A stretch of 16,223 bases of DNA from assembly GCA_964390715.1 (NCBI GenBank), contig CAYMIM010000004.1, positions 1 to 16,223 on the forward strand. Reading direction: 5' to 3'. The notes below the pieces were generated by a model. It did not search any database. It was given only the letters and a program-made list of their open reading frames with translations, and was not told the origin of the DNA. This document shows positions 6,338 to 13,000 of this stretch, piece by piece; the first letter of the stretch is position 1, and every line of letters begins with the position of its first letter. Made by a program: the position numbers and the translations under genes. The DNA is from JACOVP01 sp964390715 (lineage in GTDB: Archaea; Nanobdellota; Nanobdellia; SCGC-AAA011-G17; UBA489).

Positions 6338-6913
6338 CTAAGGATGGATCAAATTTTTCTTAAAATCTTCTGCAGTGAGAAGTATTTTAGCATCGCACGC
6401 AGTGAAGATATGATTAGACAGTGAGAATAAAGAATTCCTAGTTTTGTCAGTGAAATAGTAGAGAATAACCTTAATGTGATGTTGTTGTCTTAAAGTATTG
6501 AGCACAGGTACAAAATCAGTGTCACAGGCGAGAAGAATAGTTGTCTTGATCTTTTGTTGCGGAGGTTCACGAAGAAGGTCTATAGTCATAAGAGTATCCA
6601 CTCCCTTTTGCGTGTAAACATTATCTATTTTTTGCAATCTTCCTTCACGAACGACAATCTTGCCAGATTTGCGTAAAATGTTTATAAAAGAGTCATACCT
6701 TGTTTTCTTCATTATTCCTTCTTGAGAGGGGGGTTGACTTTGAAATGGTGGTGCTGTATAATAATAGACTTGTTCACAATAAAGCTGCTGCTTCCGTGCA
6801 AGATAAAATGCGAATTTTAATAGATCTAATTTAAGATATTTTCCACCACCAAAGTATCTTGAAATTTTTGATAGATAGCCCGCGTCAATAAATACAAGTG
6901 TTTTTTCAAGCAT
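6338..6913 (-). CDS. NYN-domain protein (LabA/DUF88-like putative RNase)
   Basis: 191 aa, a single PIN-like NYN domain. Acidic residues expected for a metal-dependent nuclease are visible: FIDAGYL (D10), KGVDTLMTIDLL (D106, D112) and ACDTDFVPVLNTL (D131, D133). The K-G-V-D and C-D-x-D-F patterns are typical of the LabA-like/COG1432 group. These proteins are predicted to cleave RNA, but the substrate is unknown. The gene lies 71 nt upstream of cbf5 on the same strand, which is weak support for a link to RNA metabolism. The ATG at 6913 begins directly with the first strand of the fold (EKTLVFIDAG), so the start is likely right. Confidence 0.82.
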   Translation of the reverse strand: MLEKTLVFIDAGYLSKISRYFGGGKYLKLDLLKFAFYLARKQQLYCEQVYYYTAPPFQSQPPSQEGIMKKTRYDSFINILRKSGKIVVREGRLQKIDNVYTQKGVDTLMTIDLLREPPQQKIKTTILLACDTDFVPVLNTLRQQHHIKVILYYFTDKTRNSLFSLSNHIFTACDAKILLTAEDFKKNLIHP

Positions 6914-7054
6914 AAAAGAAAAAGTGTACCTTTCTGTTCATATGTTTTCTTAAGAAAAAAGCAAAAAAATAAAGGAAAATACCGAAAGATTTCTTATTTC
7001 CTTAGCAAGATTTACGAAAATGGTTAAGAAAAGCGAAAAAAACAACCATAAGGC

Positions 7055-7061
7055 TTATAAA
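7055..7061 (+). promoter_or_regulatory. TATA-like element
   Basis: TTATAAA lies 26-32 nt before the ATG at 7087, the same spacing as for uS15 and eS1. It could drive the small ORF or a small RNA containing the 7094-7117 hairpin. Confidence 0.4.
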
Positions 7062-7086
7062 GAAGTTCTACTATTGATATTATAAC

Positions 7087-7212
7087 ATGAGCCCTAGTGA
7101 TCCCACGGGGTCGCTAGATGATTTTATTTCTATGAATTCGTTTTTGTTCACGTTTGAACGGGAGTTTTTCTTCCATGCCATTTACTTCGTTTTCTCATGC
7201 GTTGGCTTTTGA
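7087..7212 (+). CDS. possible 41-aa small protein
   Basis: This is an ATG-to-TGA reading frame beginning MSPSDPTGSLDDFISMNSFL with an aromatic, hydrophobic C-terminal half rich in F (about residues 19-41). No homology is recognised. The only support is the TATA box at the right distance and the absence of other genes here. The last 31 nt overlap the eL31 gene on the opposite strand. The start of the frame coincides with a strong hairpin, so an RNA gene is an equal alternative. Confidence 0.25.
   Translation: MSPSDPTGSLDDFISMNSFLFTFEREFFFHAIYFVFSCVGF
7094..7117. other. 10-bp inverted repeat / hairpin
   Basis: CTAGTGATCC (7094-7103) pairs with GGGTCGCTAG (7108-7117) around the loop CACG. All ten positions pair, two of them G-U in the plus-strand RNA. 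No T-run follows directly, so it is not a simple terminator. A second small hairpin, GTTCA-CGTT-TGAAC, followed by GGGAGTTTTTC, lies downstream at about 7148-7170. Confidence 0.5.
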
Positions 7213-7697
7213 CCGTGACTAAGTATGTTGGTATGTCTTTCTTTTTCCATAATTTTCTTATCTTCTAATCTACCTTCTTCTCGAGGATGATGCTCTTTGT
7301 GCTTGACTTTTTCGTGTTCTAACACGTCTTTCTTTTCTTTCGCTTCAGCCTTATCATGATCTTCTGTTTTTGGCTTTGTTACTTCAGTTATTTTTTCTGG
7401 GATTTTTTTACCTTTTGTAGGTTCTTCTTTCTTTTCTTCACGAGGAGCATCAATTAAATCAGCCTTGAATTTCTCACCGTCTTTCCAGACTCTTACTTTC
7501 ACGTGATGCGGAGGGTTTTGGCGGCCATGCTGCATTAATTTCTCATGCAAATGTTTTCCTAACAGAACGTTTTCCACTTTCATATGCTTGATCAAGAATT
7601 GACGAGTAGCCTTTACCGCTTTCTTCGCTTGGTTCCAACTAGGCACTTTTCGAAATTGTTTTCTCAATGGAATGTTAAATGTTTGTTCGTCCGCCAT
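7182..7697 (-). CDS. rpl31e: 50S ribosomal protein eL31 with long charged C-terminal tail
   Basis: 171 aa. Residues 5-82 match eL31: the start FNIPLRKQFRKVPSWNQAKKAV, then FLIKHMKVENVLLGKHLHEKL and PPHHVKVRVWKDG. The usual archaeal protein is about 80-100 aa. Here residues 87-171 form a K/E/H-rich, low-complexity tail with no fold visible. The frame is open up to METFKHQGIT upstream, but the ATG at 7697, two nt after the TAA of eL39, gives the proper MADEQTFNIPL start. The eL39-eL31 order is conserved in archaea. eIF6, which often follows, is not seen here. Confidence 0.93.
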   Translation of the reverse strand: MADEQTFNIPLRKQFRKVPSWNQAKKAVKATRQFLIKHMKVENVLLGKHLHEKLMQHGRQNPPHHVKVRVWKDGEKFKADLIDAPREEKKEEPTKGKKIPEKITEVTKPKTEDHDKAEAKEKKDVLEHEKVKHKEHHPREEGRLEDKKIMEKERHTNILSHGQKPTHEKTK

Positions 7698-7699
7698 GG

Positions 7700-7873
7700 T
7701 TATACCTTGATGTTTGAACGTCTCCAAGAACGTTTCACCGCTGTATGTCTTCCAGGATGCACACGACGTCCCTTACCGTAGATCTTTGGCACTGTCCAGA
7801 AGGGAGCCCACTTTGTCTGACGGCCGCGGTTCGCGAGGCGCTTTTTCTTTCCTGGTTGTTTAAATCTTGCCAT
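7700..7873 (-). CDS. rpl39e: 50S ribosomal protein eL39
   Basis: 57 aa. The start MARFKQPGKKKRLAN, the middle W-A-P-F-W-T-V-P-K, and the end RRVHPGRHTAVKRSWRRSNIKV match the eL39 pattern (K-K-x-R-L-A ... P-x-W ... R-R-x-x-R-x-W-R-R-x-x-x-K-V). eL39 is a small basic protein lining the ribosomal exit tunnel. The ATG lies 3 nt after the PDCD5 TAA, and the TAA lies 2 nt before the eL31 ATG. It is below the size cut-off of many ORF callers and is easily missed. Confidence 0.93.
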   Translation of the reverse strand: MARFKQPGKKKRLANRGRQTKWAPFWTVPKIYGKGRRVHPGRHTAVKRSWRRSNIKV

Positions 7874-7876
7874 TGT

Positions 7877-8155
7877 TTATCTTCTGCTTATTTTTGTCTG
7901 CTGTTTTGGTTCCTGCATTTTCAGCAACATTTCCTTGAATTGCATATCATTCATCTGTTCGGTGATTTGCCCAGACTGGATCAACTGCACGAGAGTTGTG
8001 AGGATCTCCATCGCTTTTTGCGGATGAGCCGCTTTGATATTGCCATATCGCGTGACCGCGTCCCTCGCCATATAGCGTTTGACAAAGGTTTCCAGCTGTT
8101 GGATTTGTTGTCGCAACTCGAGTTGTTTTTGGACTTCTTCTTGACTTGTAGTCAT
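7877..8155 (-). CDS. PDCD5/TFAR19-family DNA-binding protein
   Basis: 92 aa, the normal size for archaeal PDCD5-like proteins, which bind double-stranded DNA through a compact three-helix bundle. The visible pattern is a Q-rich N-terminal helix (EEVQKQLELRQQIQQLETFVKRYM), then ARDAVTRYGNIKAAHPQKAMEILTTLVQLIQSGQI and the end MNDMQFKEMLLKMQ. The family normally shows L-x-x-E-A-R-x-R-L...A..v...li.La..G.i...i.d..lk.iL. Here the usual E-A-R-x-R-L reads D-A-V-T-R-Y. The ATG overlaps the eS19 TGA by 4 nt (ATGA). The eS19-PDCD5-eL39-eL31 order is a known archaeal operon. Confidence 0.88.
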   Translation of the reverse strand: MTTSQEEVQKQLELRQQIQQLETFVKRYMARDAVTRYGNIKAAHPQKAMEILTTLVQLIQSGQITEQMNDMQFKEMLLKMQEPKQQTKISRR

Positions 8156-8556
8156 TTGATCTTGTCCAAGAAGCTCTTTCCTTTCGGCGTAACGACACGT
8201 CCCTTGTGGACTCCTTTAGCTTCTTGCTTTATCAATTGCTTTTGCTCCAATTGCTGCAATATTACTCTGATGATTTTTCCTGAACCCTCATACCGAGCTT
8301 CAGGCTTATGACCTCGATTTTTCTTACTTCCATATTTTTTCTTTAATTTATTAGTACCGATAGGACCATGACGATAGATTTTTCTCAAAATAGAAGCCGC
8401 GCGCTTGTACCACCAGTCTTGATCCTCTGGAGGATGCTGCTTCGCGTGACCAGTCTTGACGAATTTAGCCCATTCAGGCATAGCAATTTCTTTCTTGAGC
8501 CCATCGGCAGCCTTTTGGATAAGCTCTTGTGGTTTTTTGTCAAAGATGGTTGTCAT
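8152..8556 (-). CDS. rps19e: 30S ribosomal protein eS19
   Basis: 134 aa. Family signatures are P-E-W-A-K-F-V-K-T-G (about 27-36), D-W-W-Y-K-R-A-A-S-I-L-R-K-I-Y (about 47-61), GPIG-x-x-x-L-x-x-x-Y-G (about 64-76), GSGKIIRVILQQLEQKQLIK (about 91-110) and the final G-R-x-V-T-P-x-G-x-x-x-L-D. The length is slightly short of the usual 145-150. It is the first gene of the eS19-PDCD5-eL39-eL31 operon. A TTTTTAAA element about 35-43 nt upstream is a reasonable TATA box. Confidence 0.95.
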   Translation of the reverse strand: MTTIFDKKPQELIQKAADGLKKEIAMPEWAKFVKTGHAKQHPPEDQDWWYKRAASILRKIYRHGPIGTNKLKKKYGSKKNRGHKPEARYEGSGKIIRVILQQLEQKQLIKQEAKGVHKGRVVTPKGKSFLDKIK

Positions 8557-8663
8557 ACTGATTACCTGCGCAAGGAAGGGATAAAGACGCTTTAAAAAGA
8601 TTTCTGTATCCTCACTTCTTGCCTTTTTAGCATTATTACCATGTTTACGCTTTTTGCGGAATC

Positions 8664-8671
8664 TTTATATA
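8664..8671 (+). promoter_or_regulatory. TATA box for the cysteine-repeat gene
   Basis: TTTATATA lies 23-30 nt before the ATG at 8694, in the divergent region shared with the eS19 promoter. Confidence 0.55.
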
Positions 8672-8693
8672 TCTCTTCCTCTCCACATTTTTC

Positions 8694-9365
8694 ATGGATA
8701 CAAAAGACTGGTTTTTTTCGTTGATTATTTTTGCCGCGATTTTTACCTTTACTTCTTTCGTAGACGCTAACCATCTTACTGGGAAAGCTACCGGTCAAGG
8801 CAGCAATACAACTAACGAGACCCATCTTGAATGTGTTAATTTAGCGTGTGTTCCTCTCAATGGCAGCGGCACAGACTTATGCGCAACTAATCTTGACTGC
8901 ATGAACACCACAAACACTACTCATCTTGCATGTGTCAATCTTGCCTGTGTTTCTGTGAATGGTGCAGGAGAAGATCTTTGTAAGACTACTCCTGATTGTT
9001 TGAATACCACTAATAACTATACTAGCGTGCGCGCAGTCCGCTCTAACCAAACTATTGAAATCAACTTGACGCATCTTGCATGTGTTAATCAGGCTTGTGT
9101 TGTTATTAATACTACAGGCGTTGACCAATGCGCGACTAACGCTGACTGTATTGTCACTAATATGACTCATCTGGAATGTGTCAATCAAGCATGCATCTTT
9201 GTTAATGGCACAGGCGCTGATTTATGCGCCACTAATCTTGATTGCAATATAACAAATTTGACTGGTGGCGGCAGAAATTTAGAAGGCATTATAGCGACAC
9301 CACCCCCCGTCCAAGAAAAGCCCACTACTCTTTACCGCCTTATCTTAAGCTGGTTTGGACTTTAG
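8694..9365 (+). CDS. secreted cysteine-repeat protein (four 27-residue repeats)
   Basis: 223 aa. Residues 7-24 are a hydrophobic signal segment, followed by NHLTGKATG (26-34). Four repeats follow (43-69, 76-102, 126-152, 158-184) of the form T-H-L-x-C-V-N-x-A-C-(V/I)-x-(V/I/L)-N-x-x-G-x-D-x-C-x-T-x-x-D-C. Each has four Cys, so 16 in all and possibly eight disulfides outside the cell. N-x-S/T sequons are dense in and between repeats, which suggests heavy N-glycosylation. A G/P-rich linker leads to a short hydrophobic end (LYRLILSWFGL). I have seen similar Cys-repeat proteins described only as hypothetical in DPANN genomes. The function is unknown; adhesion or surface structure is a guess. Confidence 0.8.
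   Translation: MDTKDWFFSLIIFAAIFTFTSFVDANHLTGKATGQGSNTTNETHLECVNLACVPLNGSGTDLCATNLDCMNTTNTTHLACVNLACVSVNGAGEDLCKTTPDCLNTTNNYTSVRAVRSNQTIEINLTHLACVNQACVVINTTGVDQCATNADCIVTNMTHLECVNQACIFVNGTGADLCATNLDCNITNLTGGGRNLEGIIATPPPVQEKPTTLYRLILSWFGL
8820..9245 (+). repeat. four tandem 81-nt coding repeats
   Basis: Repeat units at 8820-8900, 8919-8999, 9069-9149 and 9165-9245 encode the 27-residue Cys modules. Codon differences between units (for example CATCTTGAATGT, CATCTTGCATGT, CATCTGGAATGT) show that the copies are not recent duplicates. Confidence 0.75.
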
Positions 9366-9374
9366 ATATTTCTT

Positions 9375-9773
9375 TTAGCTATCAGCTAACTCTTTTAACA
9401 GCTTCTTGGTGTTTTCATAAGCGAGTAGTTTTAACGCTTCCTCTTTTGTCGCCCATTGATAATCGTCATGCTCTTGTTCATGCGCGATATCTATTTTTTC
9501 TGTCGCGCTTACTCTTACTAGATACGCGTAGACTATTTCCGCATCCTTGTTCATGAGGATATTCACTTTCTTTTCTTTTTCGATGTTTATTTTTGTTACA
9601 CCAGTTTCTTCCTTGATCCCACGACGAAGCGTTTCTTCATAAGACTCTCCTGATTCCATCGTTTCTTTCATGAGCTCCCAACCAGACCAGCGCAATTTTC
9701 TATGCAGAACCAGATATTTTTTCTTTTCCTTCTCTAACGCGTAGATTACCGCGATTACTTTTCGCTGTTTCAT
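9375..9773 (-). CDS. Nudix hydrolase-like protein with altered Nudix box
   Basis: 132 aa from the ATG at 9773, which overlaps the TGA of the RqcH C-terminal gene (ATGA). The fold is clear: KVIAVIYALE, then KYLVLHRKLRWSGWELMKET and the box ESGESYEETLRRGIKEETGV. The canonical box is G-x5-E-x7-R-E-U-x-E-E-x-G-U. Here the first Gly is E37 and the Glu after Arg is G52, while E43, R51, E55, E56 and G58 remain. E55/E56 should still bind metal, but loss of the E53-type Glu may lower or change activity. The W-E-L-x-K context resembles diadenosine tetraphosphate (Ap4A) hydrolases. The substrate is unknown. Confidence 0.82.
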   Translation of the reverse strand: MKQRKVIAVIYALEKEKKKYLVLHRKLRWSGWELMKETMESGESYEETLRRGIKEETGVTKINIEKEKKVNILMNKDAEIVYAYLVRVSATEKIDIAHEQEHDDYQWATKEEALKLLAYENTKKLLKELADS

Positions 9774-10546
9774 GCTTCTTTGAGATCGCAATCACCTGGA
9801 GGCAGGACTTGCATAATCTCATTGACATCTATGTCTACTTTTTCTTTTTGATGGAGGAAATACCTTACTTTTTTCGCGGCGTCGCTTTTCTTCATATCAC
9901 CCTGCTTTACAAGTAATATATTTTTACAGTGTTCTTTGACAGCGTTTATTGGACCACACATAACTCTATTGTCCTTCAAGAGGCCAACTGCCAGCTCAAT
10001 AGGCGCTTTGAAATAAGTACGCTCACCGTAGATCATGAATGACCCTTTTGGCAAGCTGAATTCCTTCTTCACCTGCTCTGGCTTAATGGCATACACGTCA
10101 GCTAAGCTAATCTTCGCTTGCCACTGCTTTGAGTTGGACGCGCAAAATGTGGCCGCATCCTCCTTTTCTTCCTTGGTTGGCTTCGCGCCTTGTGTTTTGA
10201 TAACGACGAAAGGAGATCCTTTCAACTGCGTGTGGAAGACCAGATCAGTCGGTTCCAGATATTTTTTAATAATTATATCATTCGTTGTAGCGTCACGACC
10301 ACCGATGACCAGACGTCCCTGCGCTGAGATGTACCATTTGAACTTCTCATACCACTCTTTTTTTCGCTCTTCTTTCTGTTGCGATTGTTTTTTTATCTTT
10401 TTGAGCTCGACATTTTCTATTTTTCTGAGCGTTTCTTTATAGGCTCTTTCAGCACCATCTATCTTTCTCTTGGAACGCTTGCCACGCTCGTAGTAATATG
10501 CCGCATTATCCTGCACGGATTTGTAAATATCTATAGAAATTTTCAT
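9770..10546 (-). CDS. rqcH: RqcH/NEMF C-terminal half (NFACT-R domain), split gene
   Basis: 258 aa. It begins where the coiled-coil part of RqcH would continue: D-I-Y-K-S-V-x-D-N-A-x-Y-Y-Y-x-R-G-K, then a helix, then the NFACT-R core W-Y-E-K-F-K-W-Y-I-S (about 66-75), LVIGGRDATTNDIIIKKYL (about 79-97), D-L-V-F-H-T-Q-L-K-G-S-P (about 100-111) and GSFMIYGERTYF (about 166-177). In full RqcH this domain lies in the same chain as NFACT-N and helps the protein bind the 60S/50S subunit and the tRNA of a stalled nascent chain. The ATG overlaps the cysS TGA by 4 nt. Stand-alone NFACT-R proteins exist, but the complementary half is present here two genes upstream. Confidence 0.88.
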   Translation of the reverse strand: MKISIDIYKSVQDNAAYYYERGKRSKRKIDGAERAYKETLRKIENVELKKIKKQSQQKEERKKEWYEKFKWYISAQGRLVIGGRDATTNDIIIKKYLEPTDLVFHTQLKGSPFVVIKTQGAKPTKEEKEDAATFCASNSKQWQAKISLADVYAIKPEQVKKEFSLPKGSFMIYGERTYFKAPIELAVGLLKDNRVMCGPINAVKEHCKNILLVKQGDMKKSDAAKKVRYFLHQKEKVDIDVNEIMQVLPPGDCDLKEA

Positions 10547-11922
10547 TGCTTTTTTATCCTGAATCCTTTCTCACTATCTTCGATTGTGTATCCTAGCCGC
10601 TTGATCTTGTCTCTGAGCTCGTCCGACTTCTTCCAGTCTTTGTTTTTCCTTGATTTCTCTCTTTCTTCTGCTAACTTTTTGATCTCTGCTGGAACTTTTT
10701 CTTCTTTTTGCTTCTTTGTCAGATTGAGACCAAGTATCTTGTCTGCTTCTTTCACCATATTCTTTTTGTCTGTATCACTTAATGTACTATCTTTGAGCGT
10801 ATCCCATACTGTTGCTAAAGCTACCGGGATATTCAGATCGTCATTGATCGCTTCCTGGAATTTTTTCTGATATTGTTCCGCATATTTTGTTTTTTTATCT
10901 TTTTGAGTCAGACTTTGTATTTTTTCTCGAAGGTGATTTAACGCATTCTTAGCGCTTTCTAACGCTTCCCAAGAAAATGCCAAAGGTACACGGTAGTGTG
11001 TCATTAAACAGAAATATTTATAGACTAATGGATCAATGTCTTTCTCTTTCAGCGTGTCTAGTGTAAGGAATTCTCCTCTTGATTTTGATATTTTTCCTTC
11101 TTTGTCAATCAGAAATTCTCCATGCACCCAATAATTAGCAAGTGGTCTGCCTGTCGCGGCTTCAGTTTGCGCGATTTCATTAGTGTGATGGACAGGAATA
11201 TGATCGATACCACCACAATGTATGTCGAAGGGATTACCGAGATATTTTTGCGCCATGGCTGAACACTCAATATGCCAACCAGGGAAGCCACGCTCACTCC
11301 AAGGAGACTTCCATTCCATCTGTCGCTTTTGCCCTTTGGGAGAAAATTTCCATAAAGCAAAGTCTGTTTTATTCTTTTTACCGCGAACATCTACACGAGC
11401 TCCTTCTTGCAAGCCCTGAATATCTAATTTTGCCAATTTTCCATAATCTTTGAGTCTGCTTGTATCAAAATAGATGCCATCTTCAATCTTGTAGGTGTAG
11501 CCTTTTTTCTCTAATTGCTTAATGAGATCAATTTGCTCTTTGATGTGATCTGTCGCTTTACACCATTTGTTAGGAGGAAGTATATTGAGTTTTTTCATGT
11601 CTTCCTGAAACGCTTTTGTGTAGATCTTAGCAATTTCCCAAGCAGTCTTATTCTCTCGTTTTGCACCTACTTCCATTTTATCTTCGCCGTTGTCTTGATC
11701 TGTTGTTAGATGACCCACATCCGTGATATTCATGACATGATTGACTTTGTATTTGTTGTAGAGTAGAGTTTTTTTTAGCAGATCTTCGAAGATGTACGTA
11801 CGGAGATTACCTATGTGGGCATAATCATAGACTGTAGGACCACACGTGTAAAGACTTATCTGTCCTTTCTTAATAGGCTTGAGCTCTTCTTTCTTTCGTG
11901 TTAAGGTGTTGAAGAGTCTCAT
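10543..11922 (-). CDS. cysS: cysteinyl-tRNA synthetase
   Basis: 459 aa, normal length. It charges tRNA-Cys with cysteine. The frame is open 22 codons further upstream, but the ATG at 11922 gives the typical MRLFNTLTRKKEELKPI start and overlaps the previous gene by ATGA. The HIGH motif is HIGN (36-39). Zinc ligands are C27 (TCGP), C220 (WHIEC), H245 and E249 (VHHTNEIAQTEA). The KMSKS motif is KISKS (277-281). The C-terminal helical anticodon region ends in RDKIKRLGYTIEDSEKG. It sits between the two halves of rqcH and is coupled to both by 4-nt overlaps. Confidence 0.97.
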   Translation of the reverse strand: MRLFNTLTRKKEELKPIKKGQISLYTCGPTVYDYAHIGNLRTYIFEDLLKKTLLYNKYKVNHVMNITDVGHLTTDQDNGEDKMEVGAKRENKTAWEIAKIYTKAFQEDMKKLNILPPNKWCKATDHIKEQIDLIKQLEKKGYTYKIEDGIYFDTSRLKDYGKLAKLDIQGLQEGARVDVRGKKNKTDFALWKFSPKGQKRQMEWKSPWSERGFPGWHIECSAMAQKYLGNPFDIHCGGIDHIPVHHTNEIAQTEAATGRPLANYWVHGEFLIDKEGKISKSRGEFLTLDTLKEKDIDPLVYKYFCLMTHYRVPLAFSWEALESAKNALNHLREKIQSLTQKDKKTKYAEQYQKKFQEAINDDLNIPVALATVWDTLKDSTLSDTDKKNMVKEADKILGLNLTKKQKEEKVPAEIKKLAEEREKSRKNKDWKKSDELRDKIKRLGYTIEDSEKGFRIKKQ

Positions 11923-12968
11923 AGCTCTATGACTATCTTTCCTTCCGCTTTTTTCATCTCGAGAATCATCTTGTTCTTGACGTTCCATTTCTTCTCTCTT
12001 ACTTCCTTACAAAGCTCATCTATGACCGCGTAATTGGTGTAGATCATGTCTCCTATTTTTTTGAACTCTTCCGCCTCTTTCTTTAACATTTCAATGTGCT
12101 CTTCCTGCATCTTCGCAAGATCAAGGAGTTTATCTTTCTCTTCTTGTTTTTCAACTACTTCCTCACCAAAATTTTTTTCATAGGACTCGAGGGCTTCACT
12201 AATAGTATTAAAATACTGTTTCTTCGCTTTTTCCTCAGAGACCAGCTCTATCGGACTTATGTCTTTTTTTACTCCCTTGTCTATGATATTGGGATTGAGT
12301 TTTTTGCTTTCTAATGTTTGGACGATTCTCCATAATTTTATAGAATCAATTCTTCTTGTGCGCTTGTCGATTCTCGCCAACGCGCATACTTCTTCAGCAT
12401 ATTTTCCGCCTAACGCGAAATCTGACGCAAGAATTTTTACCGCGGACTCCTTGTCACTGTGATTGTACCGGTCACGAAATTCCTCTTCAGATAACTTAAA
12501 TGGATTTATTGTTGTCGGAGGATAGATGTATACTTGGCCTTTTTCGAGTGTTCGATGCTTCCATTCCTGCCTTTCTAATAGCGCCGTGATTTTTCCTTCC
12601 TTGTCAATCAAGATTACATTCCCTTTACTGAAGAGTTCAAGAATCAACCTATACTCATTGGAAAAGTTGATCTCTATGATGCGTTCAAATTCCGCCTGCA
12701 CTATGCCCGTGATACGCGCCTGCTTCAAATACTTCCTTAAAGTCATGGAGAAGGGTGTTGGATTCTCTTTACTTTCTCCTTTTTCCTTGGTGAGATTGGC
12801 AACTTGCCCAGCAACTATCCTCAAGTACTTCTTTCCAGCGCCTGAACTATGCAAAGCGATAATCATTTCTTTTTCCGCTAGCTGATAGATCTTCTCTACT
12901 ATAGCATTCTCTAGCTCTTTTAACTCACGTACTAGAAATTTGATGTCCAGAGCTGTAAGGCCTATCAT
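11919..12968 (-). CDS. rqcH: RqcH/NEMF N-terminal half (NFACT-N, HhH, coiled coil), split gene
   Basis: 349 aa from the ATG at 12968. A GTG at 12989 would add seven residues, but the ATG gives the standard M-x-x-L-T-A-L-D start and lies 24-31 nt after a TATA box. NFACT-N spans about 1-170, with ARITGIVQAEFERIIEI (84-100). The tRNA-binding Asp-Arg pair known in RqcH is E95-R96 here. The helix-hairpin-helix part contains D-F-A-L-G-G-K-Y-A-E-E-V (about 168-180). A long coiled coil (about 245-330) follows, and the protein ends at KIVIEL, just before the NFACT-R domain should begin. That domain is encoded after cysS. It takes part in tailing and rescue of nascent chains on split ribosomes. Confidence 0.9.
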   Translation of the reverse strand: MIGLTALDIKFLVRELKELENAIVEKIYQLAEKEMIIALHSSGAGKKYLRIVAGQVANLTKEKGESKENPTPFSMTLRKYLKQARITGIVQAEFERIIEINFSNEYRLILELFSKGNVILIDKEGKITALLERQEWKHRTLEKGQVYIYPPTTINPFKLSEEEFRDRYNHSDKESAVKILASDFALGGKYAEEVCALARIDKRTRRIDSIKLWRIVQTLESKKLNPNIIDKGVKKDISPIELVSEEKAKKQYFNTISEALESYEKNFGEEVVEKQEEKDKLLDLAKMQEEHIEMLKKEAEEFKKIGDMIYTNYAVIDELCKEVREKKWNVKNKMILEMKKAEGKIVIEL

Positions 12969-12991
12969 AGCTAAAAGAAAGCTCTTCACTC

Positions 12992-12999
12992 TTTAAAAA
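12992..12999 (-). promoter_or_regulatory. TATA box for the rqcH-cysS-rqcH-nudix operon
   Basis: TTTTTAAA on the minus strand, 24-31 nt before the ATG at 12968. This favours that ATG over the upstream GTG and predicts a leaderless mRNA. Confidence 0.5.
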
Positions 13000-13000
13000 G

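Larger units (their letters stand above)
6914..7181. other. AT-rich intergenic region
   Basis: This 268-nt gap lies between the NYN gene and the end of the eL31 gene. Its left two thirds are A-rich on the plus strand and show nothing I can name. The right third holds a plus-strand TATA-like element, a strong hairpin (7094-7117) and a possible small ORF (from 7087), listed separately. Confidence 0.6.

Noticed and set aside
7117..7135. Box C/D guide RNA suggested by AGATGAT
   Set aside because: No matching D box (CTGA) at a suitable distance and no terminal stem were found.
7698..7727. Ten-residue upstream extension of eL31
   Set aside because: It overlaps the end of eL39 in another frame; the ATG at 7697 gives the proper family start 2 nt after the eL39 stop.
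11923..11988. Upstream extension of CysS by 22 residues
   Set aside because: This stretch overlaps the end of the rqcH N-terminal gene; the ATG at 11922 gives the family start and an ATGA overlap.
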